Assembly: GCF_014158035.1 (NCBI RefSeq) | Contig: NZ_JACFXW010000001.1 | Location: 3,450,001 to 3,514,000, forward strand | From: Rhizobium sp. G21 | Lineage (GTDB): Bacteria > Pseudomonadota > Alphaproteobacteria > Rhizobiales > Rhizobiaceae | Length of the DNA: 64,000 nucleotides | Direction: 5' to 3' | Part shown: one piece after another, positions 10,160-19,861 of the stretch | Numbering within the stretch: position 1 is the first letter of the stretch | How the letters are laid out: the number at the start of each line of letters is the position of its first letter | Notes under the pieces: model-generated | Database searches by the model: none | What the model was told of the DNA's origin: nothing | The model's input: the letters and a program-made list of their open reading frames with translations, nothing else | Program-made: the position numbers and the translations under genes

Positions 10160-10279
10160 TCGCGGCTTTGGCGGAGACCCGCCCGACTGCGTCGCAAAAT
10201 GGACGTTGTCAGAACATCTTTTTGCGATTTCCTCAAGCTCATCAAGGCTGCTGACGCCGGTATCTGGAGCAAATTCGCG

Positions 10280-11533
10280 ATGCGCAAATATTCTGTTTTC
10301 GCCGTCGCCCGCGAGGCCCTTCGCGGGCATACGGGCTGGGAAAAGCAATGGACGTCGCCCGAGCCGAAAAAAGAATATGATGTCATCATCATCGGCGGCG
10401 GCGGTCATGGCCTGGGCGCGGCCTTCTATCTCGCCAAGGAGCACGGCATCACCAATGTCGCGGTGATCGAAAAGGGCTGGCTCGGCGGCGGTAATACCGG
10501 CCGCAACACCACCATCATCCGCTCCAACTATCTCTACGAAGAGAGCATGGACATCTATGAGCATTCGCTCAAGATGTGGGAGAACCTGTCCCAGGAGCTG
10601 AACTACAACGTCATGTATTCGCCGCGCGGCGTGATGATGCTGTCGCATACGGTGCATGACAAGCAGACCTTCATGCGTCACGTCCACGCCAACCGTCTCT
10701 ACGGCATCGACAATGAATGGCTGACGCCCGAGCAGGCGAAGGATTATTGCCCGCCGCTCGATATCGCCGCTTCCGCCCGCTACCCGATCAATGGCGCAGC
10801 GTTGCAGCGTCGCGGCGGCACCGCCCGTCATGACGCGGTCGCCTGGGGTTACGCCCGCGCCGCCACCGATCGCGGCGTGCATGTGATCCAAAACACCGAG
10901 GTCACCGGCATTCGCCGCGGACCGGACGGCGCGGTGATCGGCGTCGAGACGAACCGTGGCTTCATCGGAGCCAAGAAGATCGGCGTGTCGGCTTCGGGCC
11001 ACAATACGGCGATCATGTCCATGGCGGATGTCCGCGTGCCGCTGCATTCCAATCCGCTGCAGGCGCTGGTGTCGGAACCGATGAAGCCGATCTTCCCCTG
11101 CGTGGTGATGTCCAACACCGTGCACGCCTATATCTCCCAATCCGACAAGGGCGAATTGGTGATCGGCGCCGGCACCGACCAGTATGTGTCCTATTCGCAG
11201 ACCGGCGGTCTGCAGATCATCACGCATACGCTCGACGCCATCTGCGAAATCTTCCCGATCTTCCGGCGCGTGAAGATGATGCGCCAGTGGGGCGGCATCA
11301 CCGACAACACACCCGACCGTTCGGCGATCCAGTCCAAGACGCCGGTCAAGGGCCTCTATGTGAATTGCGGCTGGGGAACCGGCGGCTTCAAGGCCACGCC
11401 GGGCTCGGCCCATCTCTTCGCCCATCTCATCGCGCGCGACGAACCGCACAAGCTCGCCGCCGGCCTGACGCTCGACCGCTTCCGCTCCGGACGCCTGGTC
11501 GACGAAGCCGCCGCCGCCGCCGTTGCGCATTGA
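10280..11533 (+). CDS. soxB: Heterotetrameric sarcosine oxidase subunit beta
   Basis: This FAD- and FMN-carrying subunit demethylates sarcosine to glycine, giving H2O2 and a one-carbon unit. The N-terminal Rossmann motif is DVIIIGGGGHGLGAAFYLAKEHG, followed by the acceptor VAVIEKGWLGGGNTGRNTTIIRSNY, a hallmark of SoxB with its basic flavin-contact residues. The C-terminus has CGWGTGGFKATPGS. It is 417 aa, exactly the usual size. I start at ATG 10280 (MRKYSVFAVAREAL), matching the family; the frame is open upstream but without homology. It is the first gene of soxBDAG. Confidence 0.96.
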   Translation: MRKYSVFAVAREALRGHTGWEKQWTSPEPKKEYDVIIIGGGGHGLGAAFYLAKEHGITNVAVIEKGWLGGGNTGRNTTIIRSNYLYEESMDIYEHSLKMWENLSQELNYNVMYSPRGVMMLSHTVHDKQTFMRHVHANRLYGIDNEWLTPEQAKDYCPPLDIAASARYPINGAALQRRGGTARHDAVAWGYARAATDRGVHVIQNTEVTGIRRGPDGAVIGVETNRGFIGAKKIGVSASGHNTAIMSMADVRVPLHSNPLQALVSEPMKPIFPCVVMSNTVHAYISQSDKGELVIGAGTDQYVSYSQTGGLQIITHTLDAICEIFPIFRRVKMMRQWGGITDNTPDRSAIQSKTPVKGLYVNCGWGTGGFKATPGSAHLFAHLIARDEPHKLAAGLTLDRFRSGRLVDEAAAAAVAH

Positions 11534-11550
11534 CAGGTTAGGTCAAGACC

Positions 11551-11871
11551 ATGTTTCTCATCCACTGCCCCTATTGCAACGAAGACCGTTCGGAACTCGA
11601 GTTCCGCGGCGTGGGCGACGCCCATATCGATCGTCCGCAGAACATCACCGAAATTTCGGACGAGGAATTCGCCGACTATTTCTTCATGCGCGACAATCCG
11701 AAAGGCCTGATCTACGAGCGCTGGCGCCATATCCATGGCTGCGGCCGCTTTTTCCGCGCCGTTCGCCACACCGTCAGCGATCGATTCGTCATGACCTACC
11801 GGCAGGAAGAGCCGCGTCCCGACGACGCGACCATCCAGGCCAAACTCGCCGGCATTGGAGGCCAGAAATGA
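11551..11871 (+). CDS. soxD: Sarcosine oxidase subunit delta (zinc subunit)
   Basis: The smallest SoxBDAG subunit is 106 aa. It has an N-terminal CPYC zinc motif (MFLIHCPYCNEDR), the block ERWRHIHGCGRFF containing the other His/Cys ligands, and FRAVRHTVSDRFVMTY, all diagnostic. It starts 17 bases after soxB and its stop overlaps the soxA ATG (ATGA), implying coupled translation in the complex. Confidence 0.96.
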   Translation: MFLIHCPYCNEDRSELEFRGVGDAHIDRPQNITEISDEEFADYFFMRDNPKGLIYERWRHIHGCGRFFRAVRHTVSDRFVMTYRQEEPRPDDATIQAKLAGIGGQK

Positions 11872-14864
11872 GCGGAGCAAACCGTATCGCAGGCAAGGGC
11901 CGCCTGACCCCCGCCAGAACCGCCCGCTTCACCTATGACGGCCGCATCCTGACCGGTCTCGAAGGCGACACGGTCGCTTCGGCGCTGCTCGCCAACGGCA
12001 TTCATCTCGCCGGCCGGTCGTTCAAATATCACCGTCCGCGCGGCATCCTGACCGCCGGTCCGGAAGAGCCGAACGCGCTGATGGACGTGTCGCGCGACCC
12101 GAGCCGCAAGACGCCGAATGTGCGCGCCACGATGCAGGACCTCTATGACGGCCTGACCGTGTCGTCGCAGAACCGTTGGCCATCGCTCGCCTTCGACATC
12201 GGCGGCATCAACAACCTGTTTGCGCCGTTCTTTGCAGCCGGCTTCTACTACAAGACCTTCATGTGGCCGAAGGCCGCCTGGCACAAGGTCTATGAGCCGC
12301 AGATCCGCAAGGCCGCCGGCCTCGGCGTATCGCCGACGCAGGACGATCCCGACCACTACGCCAACCGCTTCGCCCATTGCGACGTGCTTGTGGCGGGCGG
12401 CGGAGCGGCCGGCATCGCCGCGGCGCTGGCCGCAGCCGAAAACGGCGCCAGCGTCATCATCGCCGACGAGCGCGCCGAATTCGGCGGCGCCCTGCATTTC
12501 GATACAGGCGTCAGCATCGACGGCCAGGACGGTTACGCCTGGGCGCAGAAGATGATCGGCAGGCTCAAGGCGATGCCGAATGTGACGGTTCTGTCGCGCA
12601 CCACCGTGTTCGGCTATTACGAGCACAATTTCATCGGTCTCGCCGAGCGCGTCACCGACCATATGGCAAAGCCCGCGCCGCATCTGCCGCGCGAGCGCCT
12701 GTGGCAGGTCCGCGCCAAGCGCGTGGTCATCGCCACGGGCGCTATCGAACGCCATATGGTGTTCGACGGCAACGACCGCCCGGGCGTGATGCTGGCGTCC
12801 GCGGCGCGGATGTATCTCAACCATTACGGCGTCGCCATCGGCGCCAAGGTCGGCGTCTACACCGCCCATGACTCTGCCTATGAAGCCGCCTTCGACCTCA
12901 AGGCCGCCGGCGTCGAGATCCCTGTGATCGTCGACAGCCGCGACAAGCCGGGCGAAGCCGTGCTCGCAAAGGCCCGTTCGATGGGCATCAACGTGCTGAC
13001 GGGCCATGCGGTGCTGACCACCAAGGGTAAGCTGCGCGTCTCCTCCATGGTCGTGGCGCGCCGCGGTCAGAAGAGCGGCGAGAAGTTCGCCGTCGACGCG
13101 CTGATCATGTGCTCGGGCTGGACGCCGTCGGTGCATCTGTTCTCGCAGTCGCGCGGCAAGCTGGCCTTCGACGCCGACAACCAGCGCTTCCTGCCGGGAA
13201 CCTATCTCGAGGACTGCATGTCTGTCGGCGCCTGCAACGGCACGAATTCGATACAGGCCACTATCGACGAGGCGTTGGGCGTCGGCGAACTGCTCGCCCG
13301 GGCGGCCGGAGCCGAGGGCAAGTCGACCGTCTCCATCGCCGCGACCCAGGCCTTCGACTGGACCGGCGGCATGGCGGGCAGCGCAGAAGGCGCCGGCCCC
13401 GACGACACCTCGGCCAAGGCTTTCGTCGACTTCCAGCACGATGTCTGCGCCAAGGATATTCGTCTCGCCGTGCGCGAAGGCATGCATTCGATCGAGCATG
13501 TCAAGCGCTTCACCACCAACGGCATGGCGACCGACCAGGGCAAGACCTCCAATATCCATGGTCTGGCGATCGCGGCGGAAGCGCTCGGCAAGGCGATGCC
13601 GGAAGTGGGTCTTACCACCTTCCGCGCGCCCTATACGCCCGTGACCTTCGGCACGCTGATCAACCATTCGCGCGGGCCGCATTTCGACCCGGCCCGCAAG
13701 ACGCCCATCCATGCCTGGCACGAAGCCCAGGGCGCGGATTTCGAAAATGTCGGCAACTGGAAGCGCGCCTGGTATTATGCGCGTCCGGGCGAAGACATGC
13801 ATCAGGCCGTCAACCGCGAATGCAAGACGGTGCGCACCGTGGCCGGCGTGTTCGACGCCTCGACGCTCGGCAAGATCGAAGTGGTCGGCCCGGACGCCGC
13901 CGCCTTCATGAACCTGATGTACACCAACTCCTGGGACACGCTGAAGCCCGGCCGCTGCCGCTATGGCATCATGCTGCGCGAAGACGGCTTCGTCTATGAC
14001 GACGGCGTCGTCGGCCGTCTGGCCGAGGATCGTTTCCACGTGACCACCACCACGGGCGGCGCGCCGCGCGTGATGCATCACATGGAAGACTATCTGCAGA
14101 CGGAATTCCCGCATCTCAAGGTGTGGCTGACCTCGACCACCGAACAGTGGGCCGTCATCGCCGTGCAGGGTCCGAAGGCGCGCGAGATCATCGCGCCGCT
14201 CGTCGAAGGCATCGACCTCTCCAACGAGGCCTTCCCGCATATGAGCGTCGCCGAAGGCAAGATCGCCGGCGTGTCGACGCGTCTCTTCCGCATGACATTC
14301 GCGGGCGAACTCGGTTTCGAAATCAACGTGCCGGCCGATTACGGTCAGGCCGTCTGGGAAGCGATCTGGGAACGGGCCGAGCCGATGGGCGCCTGCGCCT
14401 ATGGCACGGAAACCATGCACGTGCTGCGCGCCGAGAAGGGCTATATCATCGTCGGTCAGGACACGGACGGCACGCTGACGCCCGATGACGCCGGCCTCGC
14501 CTGGGCCGTCGGCAAGAAGAAGACCGACTTCGTCGGTATTCGCGGTCTGAAGCGCTCGGATCTCGTGCGCAGCGGCCGCAAGCAACTGGTCGGTCTCAAG
14601 ACCAAGGACCCGCGCGAGGTGCTTGAGGAAGGCGCGCAGATCGTCGCCGATCCCAACCAGCCCAAGCCGATGACCATGCTCGGCCATGTGACGTCGTCCT
14701 ACTGGTCGGAAAATTGCGGACGCTCGATCGCCATGGCCGTGGTGGTCGACGGTCGCGCCAAGATGGGCCAGACGCTCTATGTGCCGATGACCGACCGCGT
14801 GGTCGCCGTCGAAGTCTGCGACGCCGTGTTCTATGACAAGGAAGGAGGCCGCATCAATGGCTGA
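11868..14864 (+). CDS. soxA: Sarcosine oxidase subunit alpha
   Basis: This 998-aa subunit binds NAD+ and tetrahydrofolate and captures the methyl group as 5,10-methylene-THF. The order of domains is a 2Fe-2S-like/ubiquitin-like N-terminus (FTYDGRILTGLEGDTVASALLANG), a pyridine-nucleotide disulfide oxidoreductase core (VLVAGGGAAGIAAALAAAENG, about residue 170), and a C-terminal GcvT-like aminomethyltransferase domain (from about residue 600, with GELGFEINVPADYG). The coding sequence overlaps soxD by 4 bases and soxG by 8 bases. Confidence 0.96.
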   Translation: MSGANRIAGKGRLTPARTARFTYDGRILTGLEGDTVASALLANGIHLAGRSFKYHRPRGILTAGPEEPNALMDVSRDPSRKTPNVRATMQDLYDGLTVSSQNRWPSLAFDIGGINNLFAPFFAAGFYYKTFMWPKAAWHKVYEPQIRKAAGLGVSPTQDDPDHYANRFAHCDVLVAGGGAAGIAAALAAAENGASVIIADERAEFGGALHFDTGVSIDGQDGYAWAQKMIGRLKAMPNVTVLSRTTVFGYYEHNFIGLAERVTDHMAKPAPHLPRERLWQVRAKRVVIATGAIERHMVFDGNDRPGVMLASAARMYLNHYGVAIGAKVGVYTAHDSAYEAAFDLKAAGVEIPVIVDSRDKPGEAVLAKARSMGINVLTGHAVLTTKGKLRVSSMVVARRGQKSGEKFAVDALIMCSGWTPSVHLFSQSRGKLAFDADNQRFLPGTYLEDCMSVGACNGTNSIQATIDEALGVGELLARAAGAEGKSTVSIAATQAFDWTGGMAGSAEGAGPDDTSAKAFVDFQHDVCAKDIRLAVREGMHSIEHVKRFTTNGMATDQGKTSNIHGLAIAAEALGKAMPEVGLTTFRAPYTPVTFGTLINHSRGPHFDPARKTPIHAWHEAQGADFENVGNWKRAWYYARPGEDMHQAVNRECKTVRTVAGVFDASTLGKIEVVGPDAAAFMNLMYTNSWDTLKPGRCRYGIMLREDGFVYDDGVVGRLAEDRFHVTTTTGGAPRVMHHMEDYLQTEFPHLKVWLTSTTEQWAVIAVQGPKAREIIAPLVEGIDLSNEAFPHMSVAEGKIAGVSTRLFRMTFAGELGFEINVPADYGQAVWEAIWERAEPMGACAYGTETMHVLRAEKGYIIVGQDTDGTLTPDDAGLAWAVGKKKTDFVGIRGLKRSDLVRSGRKQLVGLKTKDPREVLEEGAQIVADPNQPKPMTMLGHVTSSYWSENCGRSIAMAVVVDGRAKMGQTLYVPMTDRVVAVEVCDAVFYDKEGGRING

Positions 14865-15411
14865 CGCTCTCTCTGCTCTCCGCAAGTCGCCGCTCAAGGC
14901 GGGCCATGGCGGCTCTGCGGTCGCCTCCGTGACGCTAGCGCCTTCAGCCGCGCGCGCCTCGCTGCGCGCCGGCGCGGACGCCGTCTCTGCTTTGTCTTCG
15001 GCGCTCGGTTTGGAACTGCCGACCAAGCCCAAAGGCACGGCTTCGGCCGACGGCAAGCATGCGCTCTGGCTCGGTCCCGACGAATGGCTGCTGATCGGGC
15101 CCGACGGCGTCGATTTCGTGGCGCTCGCCGGCCAATCCGGCGCGCTGCATTCGGCGGTGGATGTGTCGCACCGCAACGTCGCCTTCGTCATCTCCGGGTC
15201 CGGCGCCCGCGCCACTTTGGCCTCGGCCTGCCCCTTGGATCTCGGCGACGCGATCTTCCCGGTCGGCGCCGCCTCGCGCACGGTGTTCGGCAAGGCCGAA
15301 GTGGTGATCTACCGCACCGGCGAGGAAAGCTTCCGCCTGGAATGCTGGCGCTCCTTCGGCGAATATTGCTTCGGCATGCTCAACGAAGGCGCGGAAGACG
15401 CGGCGATCTGA
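14857..15411 (+). CDS. soxG: Sarcosine oxidase subunit gamma
   Basis: SoxG folds like the GcvT C-terminal domain and packs against SoxA at the folate site. The 184-aa sequence has the typical LWLGPDEWLLIGP motif, AVDVSHRNVAFVISG, LASACPLDLGDAIFPVG and a C-terminal WRSFGEYCFGML segment. GGAGG lies a few bases before the ATG, inside soxA. It is the last gene of the operon. Confidence 0.94.
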   Translation: MADALSALRKSPLKAGHGGSAVASVTLAPSAARASLRAGADAVSALSSALGLELPTKPKGTASADGKHALWLGPDEWLLIGPDGVDFVALAGQSGALHSAVDVSHRNVAFVISGSGARATLASACPLDLGDAIFPVGAASRTVFGKAEVVIYRTGEESFRLECWRSFGEYCFGMLNEGAEDAAI

Positions 15412-15480
15412 GGGATCGCTTTGAATCGTCGCCGCCCTGCGCTATTGTCACACGACATAGAACCCGCAGGGCGACGCTCG

Positions 15481-15789
15481 ATGATTTCACTGACGCTGAC
15501 AGGCGAATTGGAAGAGCGGCTGAAAGCCGCCGCTGACGAGGCCGACGCGTCGGCTCCTGAGATCGTGGCGCGCGCCGTCGAGCATTATCTCGAACTCCGT
15601 GAAGCCCGCCTGAATTCCGCCCGCGCTGCAGCGGCGGAGGCCGACAAAGGCTATTTCGTTTCTCAAGCCAAGATGCATGCATGGATGGACAGCTGGGGAA
15701 CGGCGGATGAACTGCCTCCGCCGGACGCGGATATCACCCCGGCAAGCCGCATGCATGAGGCTGGTCTATCTTCCATCGACGGCTCATGA
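15481..15789 (+). CDS. ParD/CopG-like antitoxin
   Basis: This 102-aa protein begins with a short beta strand and two helices (MISLTLTGELEERLKAAADEADASAPEIVARAVEHYLELREARL), the ribbon-helix-helix layout of ParD/CopG antitoxins. A C-terminal tail (ADKGYFVSQAKMHAWMDSWG) resembles the segment that wraps the toxin in ParD-type pairs. The toxin gene starts inside its 3' end. The family call rests on this layout and the partner; no strong ribosome site is visible. Confidence 0.75.
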   Translation: MISLTLTGELEERLKAAADEADASAPEIVARAVEHYLELREARLNSARAAAAEADKGYFVSQAKMHAWMDSWGTADELPPPDADITPASRMHEAGLSSIDGS

Positions 15790-16048
15790 TCTGATTTGGC
15801 TTCGAACCTATTACACGAAAGTGTTTCCGGAGGGCGCCAAGAAAGCCCGAGAGGAAATCAGACGCGCTGAACGTCTCTTGCAGGATCATCCATTTGCCGG
15901 GGAGCGCTTCGGTAGCGATTTCAGGGAGTTGCTGATACCGCGAACCCCTTTCGCCATGATTTACAGAGTCGCCAATGACCGAATAGAGATCCTGGAGATT
16001 CAGGACGTCCGTCGCGGGCGACGAAACGTCACCAACCCGCCCACCTGA
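15755..16048 (+). CDS. ParE/RelE-like type II toxin
   Basis: The 97-aa protein has the RelE/ParE layout. MRLVYLPSTAHDLIWLRTYY is the first strand and helix, RRAERLLQDHPFAGERFGSDFRELLIPRTPFAMIYRV is the central region with the conserved R-x-L..P-F...Y-R, and IEILEIQDVRRGRRN is the last strand. ParE-type members inhibit gyrase and RelE-type members cut mRNA; the sequence does not separate the two. The start at 15755 overlaps the antitoxin by 35 bases. The last 20 bases overlap the repaired end of the convergent DUF2332 gene. Confidence 0.82.
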   Translation: MRLVYLPSTAHDLIWLRTYYTKVFPEGAKKAREEIRRAERLLQDHPFAGERFGSDFRELLIPRTPFAMIYRVANDRIEILEIQDVRRGRRNVTNPPT

Positions 16049-17077
16049 CCCATCGGCCGTGGAAATCTCCGCGGCCAATTTCTTTTTCGCGCCACCGGGC
16101 CAGATCTGCAGTGTAAGGGCGGCGCCGTCATGGGCATTGCCATCGGCTTCGAGCGCGAGGCGGGCCAGCGGCGCGGCGGCGGTGGCGCGCTCGCCGGCGG
16201 CGGCGATCAGCGCCTCTCCCTCCGCCTGCAACGCAGCGGGTAGATATTGCCAGGCGATGGTGTGGAAGATCACATGAACGGCGCCGGGGCGGGCGGCGGC
16301 CAGGCGGGTTCGGAGCCAATCGACGGCGTCGGCCTTTTCAACGGACAGCTTGTGCGCGGCGGCGATGTCGAGGGCGGCGCGGGTTCGTAAAAGACGGTCT
16401 TGCTGGTCTGCCCAGATATAGGACAACATCCGCAGCCGGTGCGCAGGCTTGGCGGCATCGACGGGGGCGAGATCGCAACCGGCGCGCTCCAGCACCGAGA
16501 TGAGCGCTTCGGGCGGCGTTTCGCCATGCCAGTCCGGCGCGATCTCGACGGTGGAGGCCGGATCGCCCCAGACACGGTCGCCGAGCCGGTAACGATAGCG
16601 GTCCCATTGCAGATTGAGCCCGGCGCTCGTCCCTACTTCCGAGAGGATGAGCGGCTTGCCGAGGAGCGCGGCGATGGTCAGGAAACCCGGAAGCAACGCG
16701 CCGGAGCGGCGGACTTCATTGGTCTGCGGGGCGGATCGAAGACGCGCGAGAATGAAGTCGGCATGATCCGCGAGGGCCTTTTCGGCGGCGTTCCAGAGCC
16801 GATCGTCAGCAGCGTCGTGGGGCGGGTAGACGGATGCGAGGTCCGGCGCATGGCTCTCCAGCACCAGGGCGTGCAGGCAACCGGCCAGTCGCAGCGGTAC
16901 GGAATCGGCCTGGGGCGAGGGATCGCCTGACCAGTTCAACACCCGATCGGCTACTGCGCCGCCGGGCGTCAGCCGCGCGGAAATAAGTCTGCAGAGACGG
17001 GCGGTGAATGGCGATCCCAGCGCGTCGCAGGCGGCGGACTGGCGTTCGAAGGCGTGGCGTACGGCGTTGATGCTCAT
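16029..17077 (-). CDS. DUF2332 family protein, apparent frameshift near the 3' end
   Basis: The N-terminus (INAVRHAFERQSAACDALGSPFTARLCRLI) and the motif LILSEVGTSAGLNLQWDRYRY match DUF2332, a family of unknown function, probably enzymes with a methyltransferase-like core. VHVIFHTIAWQYLP and LTLQIWPGGAKKKLAAEIS are also typical. As written, the frame then runs 90 extra residues antisense to the ParE gene. Adding one C at the GG of 16061-16062 gives HGRWVRWAGW and a stop at 16029, a far better end, for about 349 aa. The start at 17077 is the first Met with family similarity. Confidence 0.78.
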
Positions 17078-17166
17078 GCAAGATGTCCCTGTGTTCACCG
17101 ACCGAGGATAGAGCCGATTGACGACAGCTTCTATGCCGGTGTCCCGCAACTTTGGCGCCGAAACGC

Positions 17167-19107
17167 TCAGGCGGGCGGGCCGAGATAGAGGCTCACTGAA
17201 CGCGGGGCCACAGTCATGCCGTCTCCAAGCAGGCATTTCCAAAGCCGCGCGCCGCCGGGCAGGCGGATGGGTTTCGGCTCATCGGCGCGATTGGACGCCA
17301 CGGCGAGCGTGGCAGGGCGGGTGGTGATGCGGTCGTTGGTCTGCAGCGCCATGATCAGCTGATCGGCGTGATGCGCCTCCCAATCGGCCACCTGCATCGG
17401 TTCGCCCTTGACGGTCAGCCAGGCGACGTCGAGGTCGGTCAGGAATTCCAGGCCCTCGAAGATGGTGAAGCGGCGGCGGAGCGCCGAGAGCATTGACGCA
17501 TGCTCCAGGATCTCCCGGTCGATCATGGACCAGTCGATCCATGAAAGCGCGTTGTCCTGGGCATAGGCGTTGTTGTTGCCCTGCTGGCTGCGGCCAAATT
17601 CGTCGCCGGCCGTCAGCATGATCGCGCCTCGGGATAGGAACAGGGTCGAGAGAAGCGCCATGACATCGGCGCGGCGGCGGGCATTGACGCCGGCGTCATC
17701 GGTGGCGCCTTCGACGCCGTTGCTCCAGGAATAATTCTCGTTGTGGCCGTCGCGATTGTCCTCGCCATTGGCCTCGTTGTGCTTGCGGTCGTGGGAGACG
17801 AGGTCCCAGAGCGTGAAGCCGTCATGGGCGGCGATGAAATTGACCGTGCGGGTGCGGCGTCCTTCATGCCGGCTGAAGATGTTGGACGAGCCTGATAGCG
17901 CGGTGGCGAGCGGGCCGATGCGATGATTGTCGCCGCGCCAGAACAGGCGGATGTCGTCGCGGGCGCGATCGTTCCATTCGAGAAAGGACGGCGGGAAATT
18001 GCCGAGCTGATAGCCGCCGGGACCGATGTCCCAGGGCTCGGCGATGAGGATGCGATCCTTCAGGATCGGGTCGGCGCGCATTTCCGAAAGCAGCAGAGCG
18101 TCCGAGGTAAAGCCCTGAGGGCCGCGTCCGAGGATCGGCGCGAGATCGAAGCGGAAGCCGTCGATGCCGGCGTGCCGTACGAAATGGCGGAGGCTGTCGA
18201 GAACCAGATTGCGCACCGGCGCGTGGTGGCAGGCCAGCGTGTTGCCGCAGCCGGTGTCGTTGATCAATTCGCCCGGCTTGCCCGGCGGGTGGCTGTAGTA
18301 GGTCAGGCTGTCGAGCCCGCGCATCGAGAGCGTGCCGCCCTCAGTGTCGCTTTCGCCGGTGTGGTTGAAGACGAGATCGAGGATTACGCCGAGGCCATGG
18401 CTGTGCAGCGTGGCGACGGTTTCGGCGAGCTCCCGCACGCCGCCGGGGCAAAGGCGCGGGTCGAGCGCCATCAGCGCGATCGGGTTGTAGCCCCAACTGT
18501 TTCTCAAGCCGAGCGGCGGCAGGTGACGCTCGTCGAGCCAGGCTGTGATGGGCATCAGCTCGAGGGCACAGACGCCCAGCGTCTCGAAATGCGCGAGAAT
18601 GGCGGGATGGGTGAGCGCCTTGATCGTGCCGCGCTCGTCCTCGGGAATATCGGGATGCAGCATGGTGAAGGCGCGGACATTGATTTCATAGACCAGCCCG
18701 CCCGGCTTCCAATGCGGCGGCTGGGCATGGATGGGCGACAGGTGCTGGAGAATAGCCCGCGGCGCAATGTCGGCGGTGTCGACGCCATAGGCGGCGAGAC
18801 GGCGATCCTGCGCAAAGGGCCGGTCGAGCTCCAGCGCATAGGGATCGACGAGAAGCTTGGACGGATCGTACCAGAGGCCATGGCTCGGCGCATAGTCGCC
18901 GTGGGCGCGGAAGCCGTAGCGCTGGCCGGCGCGAACGCCCTCGACATCGGCTCGCCAGACATGGTCGTGTCCGCATGTCATCTCGGTCAGGCTCTCGCGT
19001 CCCTCCGCATCGAATAGACAAAGCTCGACCTTGCCGGCATGCCGCGAGAACACGCCGAAATGCGCGCCGGCGGCGGTGAGCGTGGCTCCGAGCGGATGGT
19101 GGGTCAT
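17167..19107 (-). CDS. glgX: Glycogen debranching enzyme GlgX
   Basis: GlgX hydrolyses alpha-1,6 branches left on glycogen after phosphorylase. The protein has an N-terminal CBM48/isoamylase domain (GATLTAAGAHFGVFSRHAGKVELCLFD) and a GH13 barrel. The barrel motifs are VILDLVFNHTGES (region I), GFRFDLAP (region II, with the nucleophile Asp), ILIAEPWDIG (region III, with the acid Glu) and NFIAAHDGF (region IV). It is 646 aa. AGGA precedes the ATG at 19107. It lies 5 kb from the main glycogen operon and diverges from a tetR gene. Confidence 0.93.
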   Translation of the reverse strand: MTHHPLGATLTAAGAHFGVFSRHAGKVELCLFDAEGRESLTEMTCGHDHVWRADVEGVRAGQRYGFRAHGDYAPSHGLWYDPSKLLVDPYALELDRPFAQDRRLAAYGVDTADIAPRAILQHLSPIHAQPPHWKPGGLVYEINVRAFTMLHPDIPEDERGTIKALTHPAILAHFETLGVCALELMPITAWLDERHLPPLGLRNSWGYNPIALMALDPRLCPGGVRELAETVATLHSHGLGVILDLVFNHTGESDTEGGTLSMRGLDSLTYYSHPPGKPGELINDTGCGNTLACHHAPVRNLVLDSLRHFVRHAGIDGFRFDLAPILGRGPQGFTSDALLLSEMRADPILKDRILIAEPWDIGPGGYQLGNFPPSFLEWNDRARDDIRLFWRGDNHRIGPLATALSGSSNIFSRHEGRRTRTVNFIAAHDGFTLWDLVSHDRKHNEANGEDNRDGHNENYSWSNGVEGATDDAGVNARRRADVMALLSTLFLSRGAIMLTAGDEFGRSQQGNNNAYAQDNALSWIDWSMIDREILEHASMLSALRRRFTIFEGLEFLTDLDVAWLTVKGEPMQVADWEAHHADQLIMALQTNDRITTRPATLAVASNRADEPKPIRLPGGARLWKCLLGDGMTVAPRSVSLYLGPPA

Positions 19108-19188
19108 GGGGTGGTTCCTGCGGGTCTGATCGATTTCGGCACATCCTACTCCGAAACACTTACGAAGCGTCAATCACCCATGCGATGC

Positions 19189-19217
19189 TTGACGAAGTAC
19201 CAACCGGTTGGTATGTA
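19189..19217 (+). promoter_or_regulatory. tetR promoter with a 16-bp palindromic operator between -35 and -10
   Basis: A perfect palindrome TACCAACCGGTTGGTA (19198-19213) fills the 17-base spacer between TTGACG (19189-19194) and TATGTA (19212-19217), 27 bases before the TetR GTG start. ACCAACCGGTTGGT-type sites are classic operators of TetR-family repressors. This layout predicts direct autorepression of the tetR-SRPBCC operon. Confidence 0.75.
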
Positions 19218-19243
19218 TGGCGTGAAAGACGGGGAGGAATGCT

Positions 19244-19849
19244 GTGGCTGACCTGCGGCAACAGACGCGGATGAAACTGCTGGACGCCGCGCAGGCGTCG
19301 ATCCGAGCCAAAGGTTACGCGGCGACATCGGTGGATGACATCTGCGCCGGCGCCGGCGTCACCAAGGGCGGCTTCTTCCACTACTTCAAGAGCAAGCAGG
19401 ACGCGGTGCTGGCCGCCGTCGATCACTGGAACGAGTTCACGGGCGAAATTTTCGCCACGGCTCCCTATGCCCATCTCGCGGATCCCCGCGACAGGGTGCT
19501 GGGCTATGTCGATTTCCGCATGGAAATCCTCGATCGTCCGGTTCCGGAATTCACCTGCCTTCTCGGCGCGCTGGTGCAGGAGCTCTATCAGACGCATGAG
19601 GACATTCGCGCGGCGTGCGACGCCGGGATGAGCGCCCATATTGCAAGCATCGAGGCCGATATCGCCGAGGCGCGGTCCAAATATGCGCCGGACGCCGACT
19701 GGTCCGCCGAGAGCCTCGGCTACTTCATCCAGTCCGTGCTTCAGGGGTCGTTCATTTATTCGAAGGCCAAACACGAAGCGGAGACGGCGCGCGCCAATCT
19801 TCGCCATCTCCGCCGCTATATCGAAAGCCTTCTGCCGACATCATTGTAA
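19244..19849 (+). CDS. TetR/AcrR family transcriptional repressor
   Basis: The 201-aa protein has an N-terminal TetR helix-turn-helix (RMKLLDAAQASIRAKGYAATSVDDICAGAGVTKGGFFHYFKSKQD) and a C-terminal all-helical ligand domain (about residues 75-195) with the CLLGALVQELYQTH segment common in the TetR_C_11-like branch. It uses a GTG start with GGGGAGG upstream. The palindrome at 19198-19213 is its probable operator. Twelve bases after the stop comes an SRPBCC gene, presumably the regulated effector. Confidence 0.9.
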   Translation: MADLRQQTRMKLLDAAQASIRAKGYAATSVDDICAGAGVTKGGFFHYFKSKQDAVLAAVDHWNEFTGEIFATAPYAHLADPRDRVLGYVDFRMEILDRPVPEFTCLLGALVQELYQTHEDIRAACDAGMSAHIASIEADIAEARSKYAPDADWSAESLGYFIQSVLQGSFIYSKAKHEAETARANLRHLRRYIESLLPTSL

Positions 19850-19861
19850 GAGGAGACCGTC

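Noticed and set aside
9443..10279. An N-terminal extension of soxB by 279 residues
   Set aside because: The upstream frame is open but crosses rpsU and the TPR gene on the other strand, and has no family similarity. Sarcosine oxidase beta normally starts at the ATG I chose.
11796..15293. A 1165-codon open frame antisense to soxA
   Set aside because: It has no recognisable domain, is His/Arg/Gly-rich as expected of the opposite strand of GC-rich genes, and lies entirely over the certain soxA and soxG genes.
15734..16028. C-terminal extension of the DUF2332 protein over the ParE gene
   Set aside because: The last 90 residues are antisense to the toxin and unlike the family; a one-base repair gives a normal end at 16029.
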